A stretch of DNA of 64,000 nucleotides, from NCBI GenBank assembly GCA_030789695.1, contig CM061132.1, positions 159,260,817 to 159,324,816 of the forward strand, in the 5' to 3' direction. Below the pieces are notes generated by a model, which saw nothing but the letters and a program-made list of their open reading frames with translations, was not told the DNA's origin and ran no database searches. The position numbers and the translations under genes are program-made. Origin of the DNA: Scilla litardierei (Eukaryota > Streptophyta > Magnoliopsida > Asparagales > Asparagaceae). The stretch's first letter is position 1. Every line of letters starts with the position of its first letter. This document shows, one piece after another, positions 50,671 to 61,603 of the stretch.

Positions 50671-53300
50671 GTAAAATGACAATGCCCTGTATATGTAATT
50701 TCTCATTCACATCAATCTACTTCTAATTACTGATATACATTTTCCCTCCTCATTGATGGGCCAGTATATTATTACTGAGAAGTCCAATATGTTGTTCAAT
50801 ATATTACACCATCAGCAACGCAAGCAAGAGGAATCACATCTACTGGCAGCAAGATCTTGCCTTTGGATCTAACCTTACACCATCAGGATGAACCTCACCA
50901 AGCATCAGGTACTTGGATCGATCCTCACCGATTTGTCATAAGCATTAATCACTATCAGGAAGTTGACAGGCTGAATCTGTTGCTTTTAATACGAGGATGC
51001 AAACTTGCAATGTGTACATGTCTTATTCATATACCTCTGAAATTATTTTCATGAATTAGAATGAAGAATAAAGCGGATGTTTTCTGTGATGTTTGATGAT
51101 TTTGGAAACCCATTTCAAATTAACTTGAATGTTGTACTCTACCGTATTCTCTTTGATTAATGTTCAATGTGCATATGAACCTGGATGCTTATGTCTATTT
51201 GGAACCTGTAACTGAACTTATTACATTGCTCTATAGTACTATTGATTTAGTGGCATGCATTTTTTCATTCTATGTTTTCTTACTTAACAAGTTCTTGGGG
51301 AAGAACATGACAAAGAAGCATCAATGATATATATGCAAGCTTCTGTGAAGAAGCATGCTTATGCATTTTTAATAAAATGCCCATGTGATGTAACCTAAGC
51401 TTCTTTAATTGGGTCAATGGCATCAGAATCTTTCCTGTAATTACCATTGCTTAAAGTACTTCTTTCCTAACTGTGCAGTCCTTATGTGAGCATGTTGTGA
51501 TCTTACATATGAGAAACTTTATTGATTTTTCTTTAGGCCAATCTCAGCTATTTTGTGAGAATTCCATGGCCATGAATGTTTCATCATATGTTAAGTTAAA
51601 TACTGGCATACAGGTGAAATTGTGTAGAACTTGCATGGAAAACCATTTTTGATGATTGCAAGTGCAGTTATGTATGTGTGTGTTTTAAGTTCCACATCAC
51701 GGGGATCTCATGTCAGTTTCTTCTTTTCTGAAATTTGATGATCAATGATGCCAATTCTCAGATATTGCCCAATCAATTGTGAATAACTTCGAGCAAATAC
51801 ATCCTCTCTTAATTTGAATTAATTTTTTTCTTGATGGTTTGTAAGTGATGTTAACATTGTAGATTCTACAGATTCTTTGATCACAAAGGATAAGTTGTCT
51901 AGCCATATGAATTGCTAGACGTGATGGGGGAGACACTAAATCGATGGGGGAGACACTGAAGAGCTGAAGCAGGAAGAAAAAATAGACATCATAGAAAGTT
52001 CTGTAGAATGAAACAATCAAACTCTTTGCTTGCAACCCGTCTGTGGATGCGATGATTCAGGCTTTTAAAATCGCCAACACTGTCCCTCAGAGAACTGTTT
52101 GTATCAAAATTGGGTTCTTATTGACTTGCAACAACTAGAACTAGAGCTGTTTTTATTTTTCTGATGGATTTTTAGGTGGTTGGGTCAGGGTCTCAGCCAC
52201 GAAGGTTATTGGGTGGACATGAAAGAGAAGGGCAAGTTATTGTGTGAGGGTATTTTTGCATTCAGATCCATTTTTGTTTTACATAATTATCTGATATCTA
52301 CAATATTTTGCAAATACCTAATTTTGCTCAAAATACTTGGGGAATCATATGTGTATTGATGAGTGGAGTTGGTGGGTTGGTTTGCAGACATTATTCAAGC
52401 TTCGTGAAGAGGAAAATTATTATTGCAAGAGAAGAATATGCTATCAAAGAATATGCTATCAGATGTTTTAACAATCAAATTGATTATTTGGTTTTTGTGG
52501 TTGGTCACTGTTGATTTGGGAATAAACAACAGTAAATATAATTGAGAAAGAAGTCTTATGATAGTTTAAGATCAACATGTGAGCTGTTGATTAATTTCAA
52601 TCCAGTTTTTTATCACGAGTTTCCTTTGTCTGCATTATTGTTGGTGAATAATTTGCAGGATTATTGTTGCCAGACCGATTAGGAGGTGGCTCTGATATGC
52701 TCTCTTTAGGAGGTGATTCTGCTATGATATGCTTTAGAAGTAGAAAAACTAATTGAATGTCAATTTATAAAAGATAGACTAATAAAGATTGTATGTTTAT
52801 GTTAACTGTTTTTTTGCTAAGCTATAGGGATCAGAATCCATTTTCATTACTTCATTGGTATATGATAAACATGCCATATAAAGAGAATGATATTTGATGT
52901 TTTGGTTGTTAGGTAAATTGGTGAATGGGAAGCAACTTCCTGGTGGTCAATAAAGCACTATTTGTAGCCAACTATGGTATCCGTTGGGTTATGGTATTAG
53001 TAGGAGAACTGAAAATCGGATGTGGATTATCTCGAAGAGAGCATGAAAGGGGATTTGAATGTGAAGCAGCATCTTGAGGAATTTGGTGAGTTGCGTACTG
53101 CTAAAATTTATTTTGTTTTTTAATTTTATAGTTTTGTTTCCATTGACGAATTTATTATATTGAAAAGTTCATTATGAACCTCTAAATGATTTGTTAGGGC
53201 TTTCGTTCATGCGGAAATGGCATATGTAACTATCATTTCAAATATATGCTTACTTACACTTGCTTCAACTGAATTCAAAATTAAAACACATTTGTAGTCG
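50671..53300 (+). other. H3 right half, no recognised gene
   Basis: AT-rich, intron-like sequence. A CATCAG-rich stretch at about 50810-50970 and small islands near 52190-52250 and 53000-53090 are somewhat less AT-rich and may be further captured exon pieces. None has a recognisable domain. An AGGAGGTGGCTCTGATATGCT-like unit repeats at about 52680-52740. Confidence 0.4.
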
Positions 53301-53540
53301 ACTCTGTTAAGTAAAATTTTAGAAGAACTGATTACATTATTTTGGAAATAAATTGAAGTAAAATTTTAGGGGTAACTAATTTTGGTGGTAACTAAATTTT
53401 GGCGGAAACTAAAATTTTTGAGGGGAACTAAATAACAATTATAGTGTTTTAATTATTGCTGGTTGTTTAGAATTAGGGGATTCAAGATTTTGAGTGTGGA
53501 TATTTTAAATGAACCGTGCCCTTAGGGCACGGGTTATGAC

Positions 53541-55551
53541 AGAAAATTTGGTTGACAAGGCCAAGTGAAGCTTTCACATGTTGATCATCAAATTGGTAGT
53601 CCTATTTATATTGGCGAAGTTCGTGTCAGCATTGGCAAAGTATACGTACAATCAACATAAAATGATTCAACCAGATAACGGAGCAAACATATGCTTTGCA
53701 ACATGCTTTATATGGATTATTGAGATGGTTTGTATGTAACTAGCGTGAACACGTGTGTGTTCTCGCTATAGAGTGAAGGCCAAATCCTATAAATATTTAG
53801 GACGACAAGAAACTTATGCTGATGAAGACCAACTAATAATATAATGAAATTGGACCAAATAAGGAACTAAATTGTCTCTGTTGTCACCATGTGTTTTACT
53901 ATCATTAAGTTTATATTGTTGTTGAGTATATGTATGCGTTTTTAATACCAGCATGTTGTATAAGAGCTATATTGGAACTTTCAGCAATTTGTTATTATGA
54001 ATAGTGGGTCTTATTTTTGTGGACATCTTAAAATGGCTACTTCCTTCTTAATATTCAGTGGGTCTTATTTTAGCAATGTGTTTTAAATACATTTTTCTGT
54101 TTTTTATTTCTCTAATTAAGATCATTCATGTCTTTCCATATTCATAATTCCATGAAATCCAGATTGAAATAGAGCAGAATCATGTTGGAATAAGTGATTA
54201 TGGCCATCTCTTTTGCAACAAAACTGCTCTTTTGTTGTAATCATCCAACAACAGAATCCTGTTGGAATAAATGATTGCAATGGCTAGCTCTTTTGTTGGA
54301 ATAAATGATTCAAATCCTGTTGCAAAATTCTGTTGTTGCATGTCAAGACATGAAATCCAGATTGAAAGTGATATCATTTAAAATTCTATTGTGATACAAG
54401 TTATGCAGAGGATTGAGGAGTTTTGATGTGTCGATAGTTTTTGGCCAACCCACCAACTAAGAGAGCCACAAAGCCACAATTAGTTGAAGTCTTATATTTC
54501 CTCAATGGAAGAGTAGTGTTTGTGTTTTGTTTGCTTTTGGCGCAAAAGTATATGATTCTCTGAAAAGTTGGGATTTTGTTGATTTTTTTTATTTGATATT
54601 ATTTGTTGTTTCCTTGATTATCTCAATGAATAATGTTTTCTTTGTTTGAAAATTTGTTTGTATGACACTTAACACTGGTTATTGATGCAGGAATTTATGG
54701 GCAGAAACCTTTTGGCATTGAATGTTATATGGAAGATATGGAGCGCGTAACCAAGTGAAAACCTTACGCTTCTTGCTGTTCTTTTCGTTTATTTTTATTT
54801 TTTACGAGATCATTTCCATTGACTGAATAGGAGTATATACCGATGCTTAAGAATTTGAAAGAACGACCTCGAATTGGAAATGCTGGGGTGTTGTCTCGCA
54901 CATCAGAAATAGCCTTGAGAAGTTGAAAGAACGATAAATCTTTACTCCATTAGACGAAATAATAACTTTCTTTTTTAAACATTTTCGTTCATGGCATCCT
55001 GTTCATGGCATCCTGCAAGTTCCTCGTGGCATCCTGTTCTTTAAGTGGGTAAAATTGAGTTTTGTTGTATGTTCATAATGCTACCCGTTCAAATGGCTTA
55101 AATGACTCCAAACATGTGATTAAATATAAAATTATCTTGCATCTAAAAGCTAATTGCAGGACTCCAAACACCGTTCATATGATGTTAAAATATTTTGTCG
55201 TTTGTTCATAATGCTAACTGTTCATATAGCTTGAAGAACTCCAAACATGTCATCACATATACAATTATCATGCATCTAAAAGCTAATTGCAGTACTCCAA
55301 ACACCATTTATATGCTGTTAAAATATTTTGTTAACTAATCCTCCTGTTAACCAATCATCATTTTAACAAAATATATCATGTTAACCAATATCCCATTTTG
55401 AATGCAAACACAGTTCTTTTTGTTAACCGATATCCTTTCACACATGATATTGGTTAAGAGGATGTATTTTGTTAACCAAACTTTATATTATCTAAATTTT
55501 GAATGCAAACTTATATTTTGACATTCAAAATCATGTTAATATATTATCTAT
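53541..55551 (+). other. Stretch between the damaged H3 end and the H4 start
   Basis: No gene is supported. An exon-like piece at about 54690-54757 follows an acceptor (TTGATGCAG) and reads IYGQKPFGIECYMEDMERV in one frame; I do not recognise it. A 133-bp tandem duplication starts at 55071 and 55204 (GTTCATAATGCTA, then CATCTAAAAGCTAATTGCAG). The stretch could be part of a longer Helitron that ran past the 53540 end, or older flanking DNA. Confidence 0.45.
55071..55335. repeat. 133-bp tandem duplication
   Basis: GTTCATAATGCTA recurs at 55071 and 55204, and the shared CATCTAAAAGCTAATTGCAG and ATGTTAAAATATTTTGT segments keep the same spacing. The two copies have diverged by several substitutions. 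Confidence 0.8.
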
Positions 55552-55663
55552 TCTATAAAGCATGAAGAATTTGAATTTGTCCCAGTAGGACAAGCTGACT
55601 AGGATAATGTGTTGCTGACTAGGATAAAGGCTAAAGACAGTTTGTAATTTGTGTTTAAAAAAT

Positions 55664-55722
55664 GGGGGGAAATAATTTGGAGGGAATGATTTTTGGGGGG
55701 AAATAATTTGGAGGGAATGACT
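55664..55722. repeat. Short tandem repeat at the H4 5' end
   Basis: Two units containing GGGGGGAAATAATTTGGAGG, each followed by GAATGA. Confidence 0.85.
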
Positions 55723-55900
55723 AGGACAAGCAAAATTTTGATACCTTGGGGGGAATCATTTGAAAACTTGGAGGGAAAACTTAGAACTTGAAGTGAATTT
55801 GGAGTTTTGGAAACTTGGAGGGAAACCATTTGATGGCTCATCATGGTACCAAAATAGTTTCCAGAGAAAACAAAAAACAAATCAGCACCCAATGGGCTAA

Positions 55901-56537
55901 ATCAACGAAAGTTCGCAACTTTTTTCAGAACAAAAGTCCTCTTCCGTCGAGCTCTGCCAGTTGTTGGCTCAAGAGATACTTGCTTCCATTGATAAGGCCA
56001 TCTCCATGGCCAACCTCAATGCCTACCCTATTGCAGCAGGCTTCGTCCCCGACTCCCCCGGCAGGGACAGCTCCGAGCTGCCTCCCTTCAAGGCCACCCG
56101 CGAGAGGAAGTACTTGCATGGCTTTTTCTGAATCCAACACAGGTAGTAAATGGCCGCAATCAGATGTCTAATTGTGATGGGAATTTGTTGTCGCAGGAAA
56201 ACACAGCCCAAATGGACAAATCAGGTGAAGCTCGGATCGGGGCCGGCCGCCGACGAGCCGCTGGATGATGGCCATAGCTGGAGGAAGTACGATCAGAAGG
56301 AGATCCTTGGAGCTAAACATCCTAGGTTGGTTGCTAAAAAATGGACATTTGATGAGGTCGCGTATTCACAAACTTGGTCTTTTGCTGAGGCGTTGCTTAT
56401 CAAAATTTTTTGGCTGCAGATGCGACTACAGGTGCACGCACCGCCGTCCCCGTCCACTGATGCGGCCGGTGTCCCAAATCCCAATCCCGGCCACAACCAC
56501 AACAACCAGCTACTGCTCAGCTGGTATTATTATTTGA
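55901..56537 (+). pseudogene. Captured group III WRKY transcription factor fragment, three exons
   Basis: WRKY proteins are plant nuclear factors that bind W-box DNA through a WRKYGQK sheet and a zinc finger. Exon 1 (open from 55901; no ATG after the stop at 55898; to 56109) has the group III N-terminal pattern LCQLLAQEILASIDKAISMA, then LPPFKATRERK. Intron 1 is 56110-56196 (GT-AG, 87 bp). Exon 2 (56197-56325) reads KTQPKWTNQVK, then LDDGHSWRKYDQKEILGAKH. Intron 2 (56326-56419, 94 bp) splits the Arg codon of the P-R pair, the classic WRKY-domain intron position. Exon 3 (56420-56537) gives CDYRCTHRRPRP and then a Pro/Thr tail ending at TGA. Splicing keeps the frame through all exons. Defects: no start codon, WRKYDQK instead of WRKYGQK, and only the first zinc-finger Cys remains (the second Cys and the group III H-x-C are missing). 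It is a truncated gene copy inside Helitron H4, unlikely to bind DNA. Confidence 0.88.
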
Positions 56538-57390
56538 AATTATGTAAATTTTTGATTTTTCTTTTAGATTCTAAGAATTTTATGAAGTTTAATATGATGG
56601 GTATTTTGGATTTGTACTGATGGTTTGCTCTGTACTCTAAATTTTTTGCATTTTTCTATTTAGTCTTAATGAGCCAATGCCAAAGGAATTTGGATTTTAT
56701 TTTTGTTAACAATGTAGATTCTTATGACTATAGATAGATCTGATGCGTTTGGTATTTCATTTTACCAAAAATGGTAGTGTTTCATTCAGAAATAATGAGA
56801 AAACAAATTTCATCGACATTATGGGGAGACTATATTCCACCGTTTACTAAATAAACAAATTCCCTTAGCATTGAAAACATGAAGAATTAGGCCTTCTGAC
56901 ATCCGAGGGCGGCTCTCCTTGCAACCTCCCCTTCGCCGCCACGACGACATTTCCTCTTCCAACTTAAAGATGGGGTTTTGCTCAAATTTATTGTTGAAAA
57001 GCATGCATCCTTTTGTTATTGATATGTTGTTGGTAATTTGAAGTCATACATTTTCATGCACAGAACTTATTTGAACTTTTTCCTGACAAAGCCCTTAAAA
57101 TGCATTGGAATAGAGAGGCGATTTACAGGACTCGGCTCTTCGCATTATCTGTTAATTTAGCCATCTCCATTTTTGGTTGGTTTCCAAGTTGTCACTTTTC
57201 CACTTTTTAGTTGTATTTTAGTTGTATTTTGGTTGTATTTAGCCATTTCCATCTCATAATTCAGCCGCCATCTTTTGTGGTTTTATTTTGCCTTTTTGAT
57301 CACAAGTTTGGAGTGGTGGTTATTGTTGTGAATGTTGGGATTTTTGTTGTGCTTTTTTTCACGAGTTTTGGAATTGGGATTCAGGGTGGA
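56538..57390 (+). other. H4 stretch after the WRKY fragment, no gene recognised
   Basis: Mostly AT-rich. A slightly GC-richer stretch at 56895-56975 (open on the minus strand as SSWRRRGGCKESRPR) and another at 57070-57150 could be exon remnants, but no family is recognisable. Confidence 0.4.
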
Positions 57391-57545
57391 CGATGGAGGC
57401 AAGTGTATACTGTTACTCGGGAGGTCTGAGTACTTGCGGAGATGGCGGATAAAAAGCTAGATTCAGCTGTGAAGAACCCCGAGAAACTGTATGGGGCTGG
57501 TCTGTTCTTGACGAAATTATTCAGGGCATTTTCCGTGAGTTTGAT
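57391..57545 (+). pseudogene. Unidentified exon-like island in H4
   Basis: A GC-richer island with frame MADKKLDSAVKNPEKLYGAG, then LFLTKLFRAFS, ends at a possible GT donor (TTTCCGTGAG). An in-frame stop lies shortly upstream of the ATG. It reads like genuine protein, but I cannot name the family. It could be the first coding exon of a captured gene (the ATG at 57442 follows a CGGAG context) or a middle exon. Confidence 0.35.
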
Positions 57546-57699
57546 CTTAATCATCATTCATTTACAATCGAACATGATTCTTACGGTAAATTGCATATTT
57601 TCGGTAGTATATCATGTGTGCAATTGCTCTTCTTCTGTCTTCCCACTTAATATGAATTGTAGTTGATTATCGATGCCCGATTCATAAATTGAAACCAAA

Positions 57700-58400
57700 A
57701 AGATGTGATAAATTTTTGGTTTTGTTAATTGTAGGTTGTGGGGTTATATGTTGATTTGCAGTTGTAGTTGATTTTCTTTGTTTTGCAAACACGATTAACA
57801 TCTTTGTTAATGTTAATTTGTAGGTGTGGGGTTTTGTTAATCAACTACAATTCTGTAGTGGTTAATAAAGTGAATGTAGGATTATCTGTTAATGTGGGGT
57901 TTTGTTAATGTGCAGTGGACTGGGTAATCACTTCATTGTTAATGTGGGGTTTTGTTAATGTAGGTTAATAAAGTAACAAAATGTGAACTTGCAGTGGTCC
58001 TGCAAACCCGATTAACATTCTTTAGGTTAACAAAAATCAACAGATGTGAATCGGGTCTTGCATGGGGATTTGTTAATCATCATTCACATTTTATTAATCT
58101 GGTCTGAAAAATCTGGTCCACTACATATCATCTGGTCTGAGATGTGATTATCTGGTCCACTACAGATAATGTGGGTTTTGTTAATGTGGGGTCATACAAC
58201 TACCACTGCAAATCCCACTTTTACAAAAAAATCAACTACAATTCACATTAACAAAAGTCAACTACAATTCACATTTTGTTAACCTAAAAGATGTGATTAT
58301 CATCTTTCTGATGTATCAAAAAAGGATGTGATTATCTGTTGATTTGCAGGACCCGATTTGCATTATCTGTTGATTATCTGTTGATTTGCAGGACTCTTTT
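57700..58400. repeat. Degenerate minisatellite, TTAATGTGGGGTTTTG-type
   Basis: Units such as GTTAATGTGGGGTTTTGTTA, GATGTGATTATCTG and TTGATTTGCAG recur many times, some in inverted orientation (CAACTACAATTCACATT). Internal minisatellites of this kind are common in non-autonomous Helitrons. Confidence 0.7.
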
Positions 58401-58448
58401 AGGACTCTTTTAGTTTTGTTCAAAGATTTGGATTGGGTCCTGCTAACC

Positions 58449-59031
58449 AAAAGTGCTAACCAAGGCTTGAATGAAGATGACATTGAAAAATGGAGATGGG
58501 CACTTCACTGCTACTTTAACCTCACACAAAATTTGAAGTTCAAACCTTTTGTGGAAATAACCTGATGGATAGTTATCATGGTTTTACGATGACTTACATG
58601 TTTATAATAATAAGTGCAATGCACACATATTCATCACAATTCCTTATACAGCGAGAGACTTCTACAATTTGGCCTATGATTTATTAGATGCCAAAGCAGG
58701 TTACGGTGAAGAAAAGACATCCATATTGCCTACTTCATTCGATGAACAATTTGCTCTTATTTTTGTCAATTATGGTTTGTTTTGCGTCTTCTTCTTTTCT
58801 TTGTTTGCTGCAAAATTTTTCAGGGAAACAGAGCTTTTTAAGTTTCTATACCATGAGATTTCACTTGGGTCTGAGCTTTAAGGCCAAAAGGATGTTCCTT
58901 TTATGCCAACCAATGAGAATGCTATGAATGGAGAGATCCCAGTTGGGGGATTTGGGTTTCAGAGTGTTCATGTGATGAGGACCATTCCTTGCGGAAATGG
59001 GAAGGGGAAATCGTTCATTCGAGCGTTCATG
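58449..59031 (+). pseudogene. Unidentified coding-like fragments in H4
   Basis: Three adjoining pieces look coding. At about 58450-58545 one reads LNEDDIEKWRWALHCYFNLT. At 58651-58780 one reads ARDFYNLAYDLLDAKAGYGE and continues with KTSILPTSFDEQF. At 58822-59030 one reads RETELFKFLYHEISLGSEL, then after a stop shifts frame to VPFMPTNENAMNGEIPVGGF and FQSVHVMRTIPCGNGKG, ending at a possible donor. Stops and frame changes show decay or intron junctions. I recognise no domain. The pieces may derive from one captured gene. Confidence 0.4.
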
Positions 59032-59453
59032 TCAGTTTCCTGCATTTTTCACTTTAAAAACTTTTGCTTATAAATTTGTCTAGCTAATTTAGGCCGATGA
59101 TCTTAGCTTATAAACTTTTCAGTTCTGGCATGGTCACTATTTGGAGCACATCAAAATTTGGAGAGCATAATGTTGTGTCAAAATTTTGAGCAGATGCGAG
59201 ATATGGGTGTATTGGCATGGTCAATATTTAGAGAACATCAAGATTTATAGCACATTAATTTGTGGCTCAAAATTTGGAGCACATCAAGTTCTGGCAATGC
59301 ATCAATAGTTGGCAATGTATCAACATTCTTTATCAAGTTGTTTGTCAATGTATTAGCACTTACATGTAATACTTTATCAATTTTTACTTATGGCATTGTA
59401 TCAGCACTAGATCAAACTCCATGTTATTTGTCAATTTGAGAATTTTGGGAAAT

Positions 59454-59609
59454 GAACCGAATGTATAGAATTGGTTATATTGCATTGCACTGGATACATT
59501 GCATAGAACCGAATGTGTAGAACTGGTTATATTGCATGGCACTGGATACGTTGCATAGAACCGAATATGTAGAACTGGATATATTGCATGGCACTAGATA
59601 TATTGATGA
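59454..59609. repeat. 52-bp tandem repeat, three units
   Basis: Units starting at 59454, 59506 and 59558 each begin GAACCGAAT and contain TTGCATKGCACTRGATA. Confidence 0.95.
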
Positions 59610-60128
59610 CTGTTGAAAATTTTGGGAATTTATAGAGTTGGATGTGTGGTGCCAGGTCTAGAATCTCGCTATATAATTTGTGTGCAATGTCTGGTTTTTG
59701 CATTAATGGATTTAGTGGTGGTATATGTATTTAGTATTAAAATTCAATATAAAAACAGTTATATGCATTTGGTGATGCACTGTGTGCAATGATTTTATAC
59801 GTATTTAGTATCAAAATTGCATTCTAACTGTGTACAACTTGCTTTGGACACGAAATAGTTCTTTTTACATCCTACTCTATTGCATTCTAACTCATTCAGT
59901 GACATTATCAAAATCAATCTGTTTCTTCAACTATGTCGTGTTAGTTAAGCTTTTGGAGATGGTTAACACAAGAACTATGTGGGGGGTTTTATCCTTTTTA
60001 ATATTTGTATGTTCTGAATGCAATCTGAGTATCACCTGTGAGAATGTATATGAATTTTCTTGAATGATTTCTTCTAATTATTTCAGCAATTGAGAATTTC
60101 CTCCATATTTTGGTGGCCTTTTCGGTCT

Positions 60129-60330
60129 TCTATTATACATTTGAGGGGTGTGTTTGAATTGGTTTGTTGACTAGGACAACACTGTTGATAGAAAAACGGT
60201 TGGGATTGAAACTTAAGGAATCAACGGTTAGGATGAGGGTTTGCGAAAATTTTAGGGGGAAAAATCTTAAATTTGGTGGGGAAACTCTCTATGGAAAAAC
60301 AAAGTCACTTTGCTCAAATCTCTCTCCATC
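60129..60330 (+). mobile_element. Second Helitron 5'-end-like sequence inside H4
   Basis: TCTATTATACATTTGAGG at 60129 and the following GACTAGGACAA, GGTTGGGATTGAAACTTAAG and AAATTTGGTGGGGAAAC stretches parallel the first 200 bases of H2. It may mark a smaller Helitron nested in H4 that shares the 61583 end. In that case the capture-bearing part of H4 has lost its own 3' end. Confidence 0.6.
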
Positions 60331-60518
60331 CCTCCCTCTTCATTACGATGTGAAAAATAAAATATTGATCTGGTGCTCGATCATTCTCATTCAATATGTT
60401 ATACAGCACGGACTTCTCTTTTCATGCGGCTAAAGCATGGTTTTATACGAAAAAGTGAGTATATACTTTCAACTTAATAATTGAACGTGTTGTACATGAA
60501 TGCACTTTCTTTTTGCCA

Positions 60519-60922
60519 GGGAACATTAAGTGCATTGCCAATGGAATGGAGTTCATTAATGACAGATGACCCTTAATTAACATAGTTTATCGTGGCACCT
60601 GAATCATTTGACAATATACTATTTTGAAACTCTTATCGATACTCCATTCTGAAAAGGAAAAATATTCAACATTGATTAAAAATTAGAAATAATTATACCA
60701 ACTGATCAAAATTAACTTAGGGGAACATTAAGTGCATTGCCAATGGAATGGAGTTCATTAATGACAGATGACCCTAAATTAACATCGTTTATCATGGCAC
60801 TTGAATCATTTGACCATAGACTATTTCGAAAGTGTTTTCGATACTCCATTCTGAAAAGGAAAATGTTCAACGTTGGTTAAAAAGTATAAATAATTATACC
60901 AACTGATCAAAATTAAATTAGG
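60519..60922. repeat. 202-bp tandem duplication
   Basis: The unit starting GGGAACATTAAGTGCATTGC occurs at 60519 and again at 60721, with scattered substitutions. Both copies include AATGACAGATGACCC and ACTCCATTCTGAAAAGG at the same spacing. Confidence 0.93.
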
Positions 60923-61189
60923 GGAAAATCCCAAATAATTTAGGAACTAAATTCTTTGGGAGAACTAAAATTTGTAAGGAATTAAAATTTTGGGGAGAAC
61001 TAAATCCTCCGAGTGAACTAAATTTTAAAGGGAACTAATTTTTTTCTCCAAAATTTTGGGGGAACTAAATCTTGATGGAACTAAATTTTGGTGAAACTAC
61101 AATTTTTGGATAACTAAATAACAATTATAGATCTTTAATAATTGTTGTTCGTTTAAAATTAATAGCTTCGTGATTTTGAGGGTGGAATA

Positions 61190-61583
61190 TTTTAAATGAA
61201 GGGTTGAACTAAATTTTGAGGGAACTAACATTTTGAGGTGAGCTAATAACAATTATTACGTTTTGATTATTGTTGTTCGTTTAAAATTAAGGGATCCAAG
61301 AATTTGAGGGGCGAATATTTTTAATGAATCGTTCCCTTAGGCACAAGTTATATCTGGATGGAACTAAATTTTGGGGATCTAAAGTTTTTATGAAAACTAA
61401 AGTTTTTGTGGAAACTAAATTCTTTTGGGGAACTAAATTTTGGGTGACTAAAATGATTGGGGGCGCTAAATAACAATTATTGTGTTTTAATTATTACTGT
61501 TTGTTTAAAATCAAGTGATCCAAGATTTTGAGGGGGAAATATCTTAAATAAACCGTGCCCTACGGGCACGGGTTATGACTAGT
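61190..61583 (+). repeat. Series of Helitron 3'-end modules
   Basis: Three successive segments follow the same plan: GGGAACTAAATTTTG-type units, TAACAATTAT, TTGTTTAAAAT, GATTTTGAGGG and TTAAATGAA. The first (about 61195) stops before the hairpin. The second (61315-61353) has a degraded hairpin (CGTTCCCTTAGGCACAAG) and no CTAG. Only the last ends in an intact hairpin and CTAGT. Confidence 0.75.
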
Positions 61584-61603
61584 ATATATATATATATGAA
61601 AGG

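Larger units (their letters stand above)
47437..53540 (+). mobile_element. Helitron H3, large and gene-capturing, 3' end damaged
   Basis: The 5' end (ACTATAAAACACAAC, then TTTTTTGAATTTTGTCCC) matches the H1, H2 and H4 starts but lacks a clean TC. The 3' end has the family hairpin CCGTGCCCTTAGGGCACGG (53514-53532) and GTTATGAC, then AGAAA instead of CTAGT, so the terminal tetranucleotide is lost. The last 200 bp (about 53340-53540), made of GGAACTAAATTTTG-like units, closely resembles the end of H4. There is no Rep/helicase. It carries a TOPLESS-related exon and at least one other exon-like island. The damaged end suggests it is immobile, or that termination moved to a later 3' end. Confidence 0.75.
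55552..61583 (+). mobile_element. Helitron H4, large and gene-capturing
   Basis: The start TCTATAAAGCATGAAGAA and the following GAATTTGTCCCAGT match the H3 5' end. The 3' end is intact: hairpin CCGTGCCCTACGGGCACGG (61554-61572), GTTATGAC and CTAG at 61580-61583, then T. It is non-autonomous, with no Rep/helicase frame. It carries the WRKY fragment near its 5' end, several unidentified exon-like islands and minisatellites. A second 5'-end-like sequence at 60129 means the outer boundary could include a nested or fused Helitron. The base before 55552 is T rather than A, so the left boundary is less certain than the right. Confidence 0.75.
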
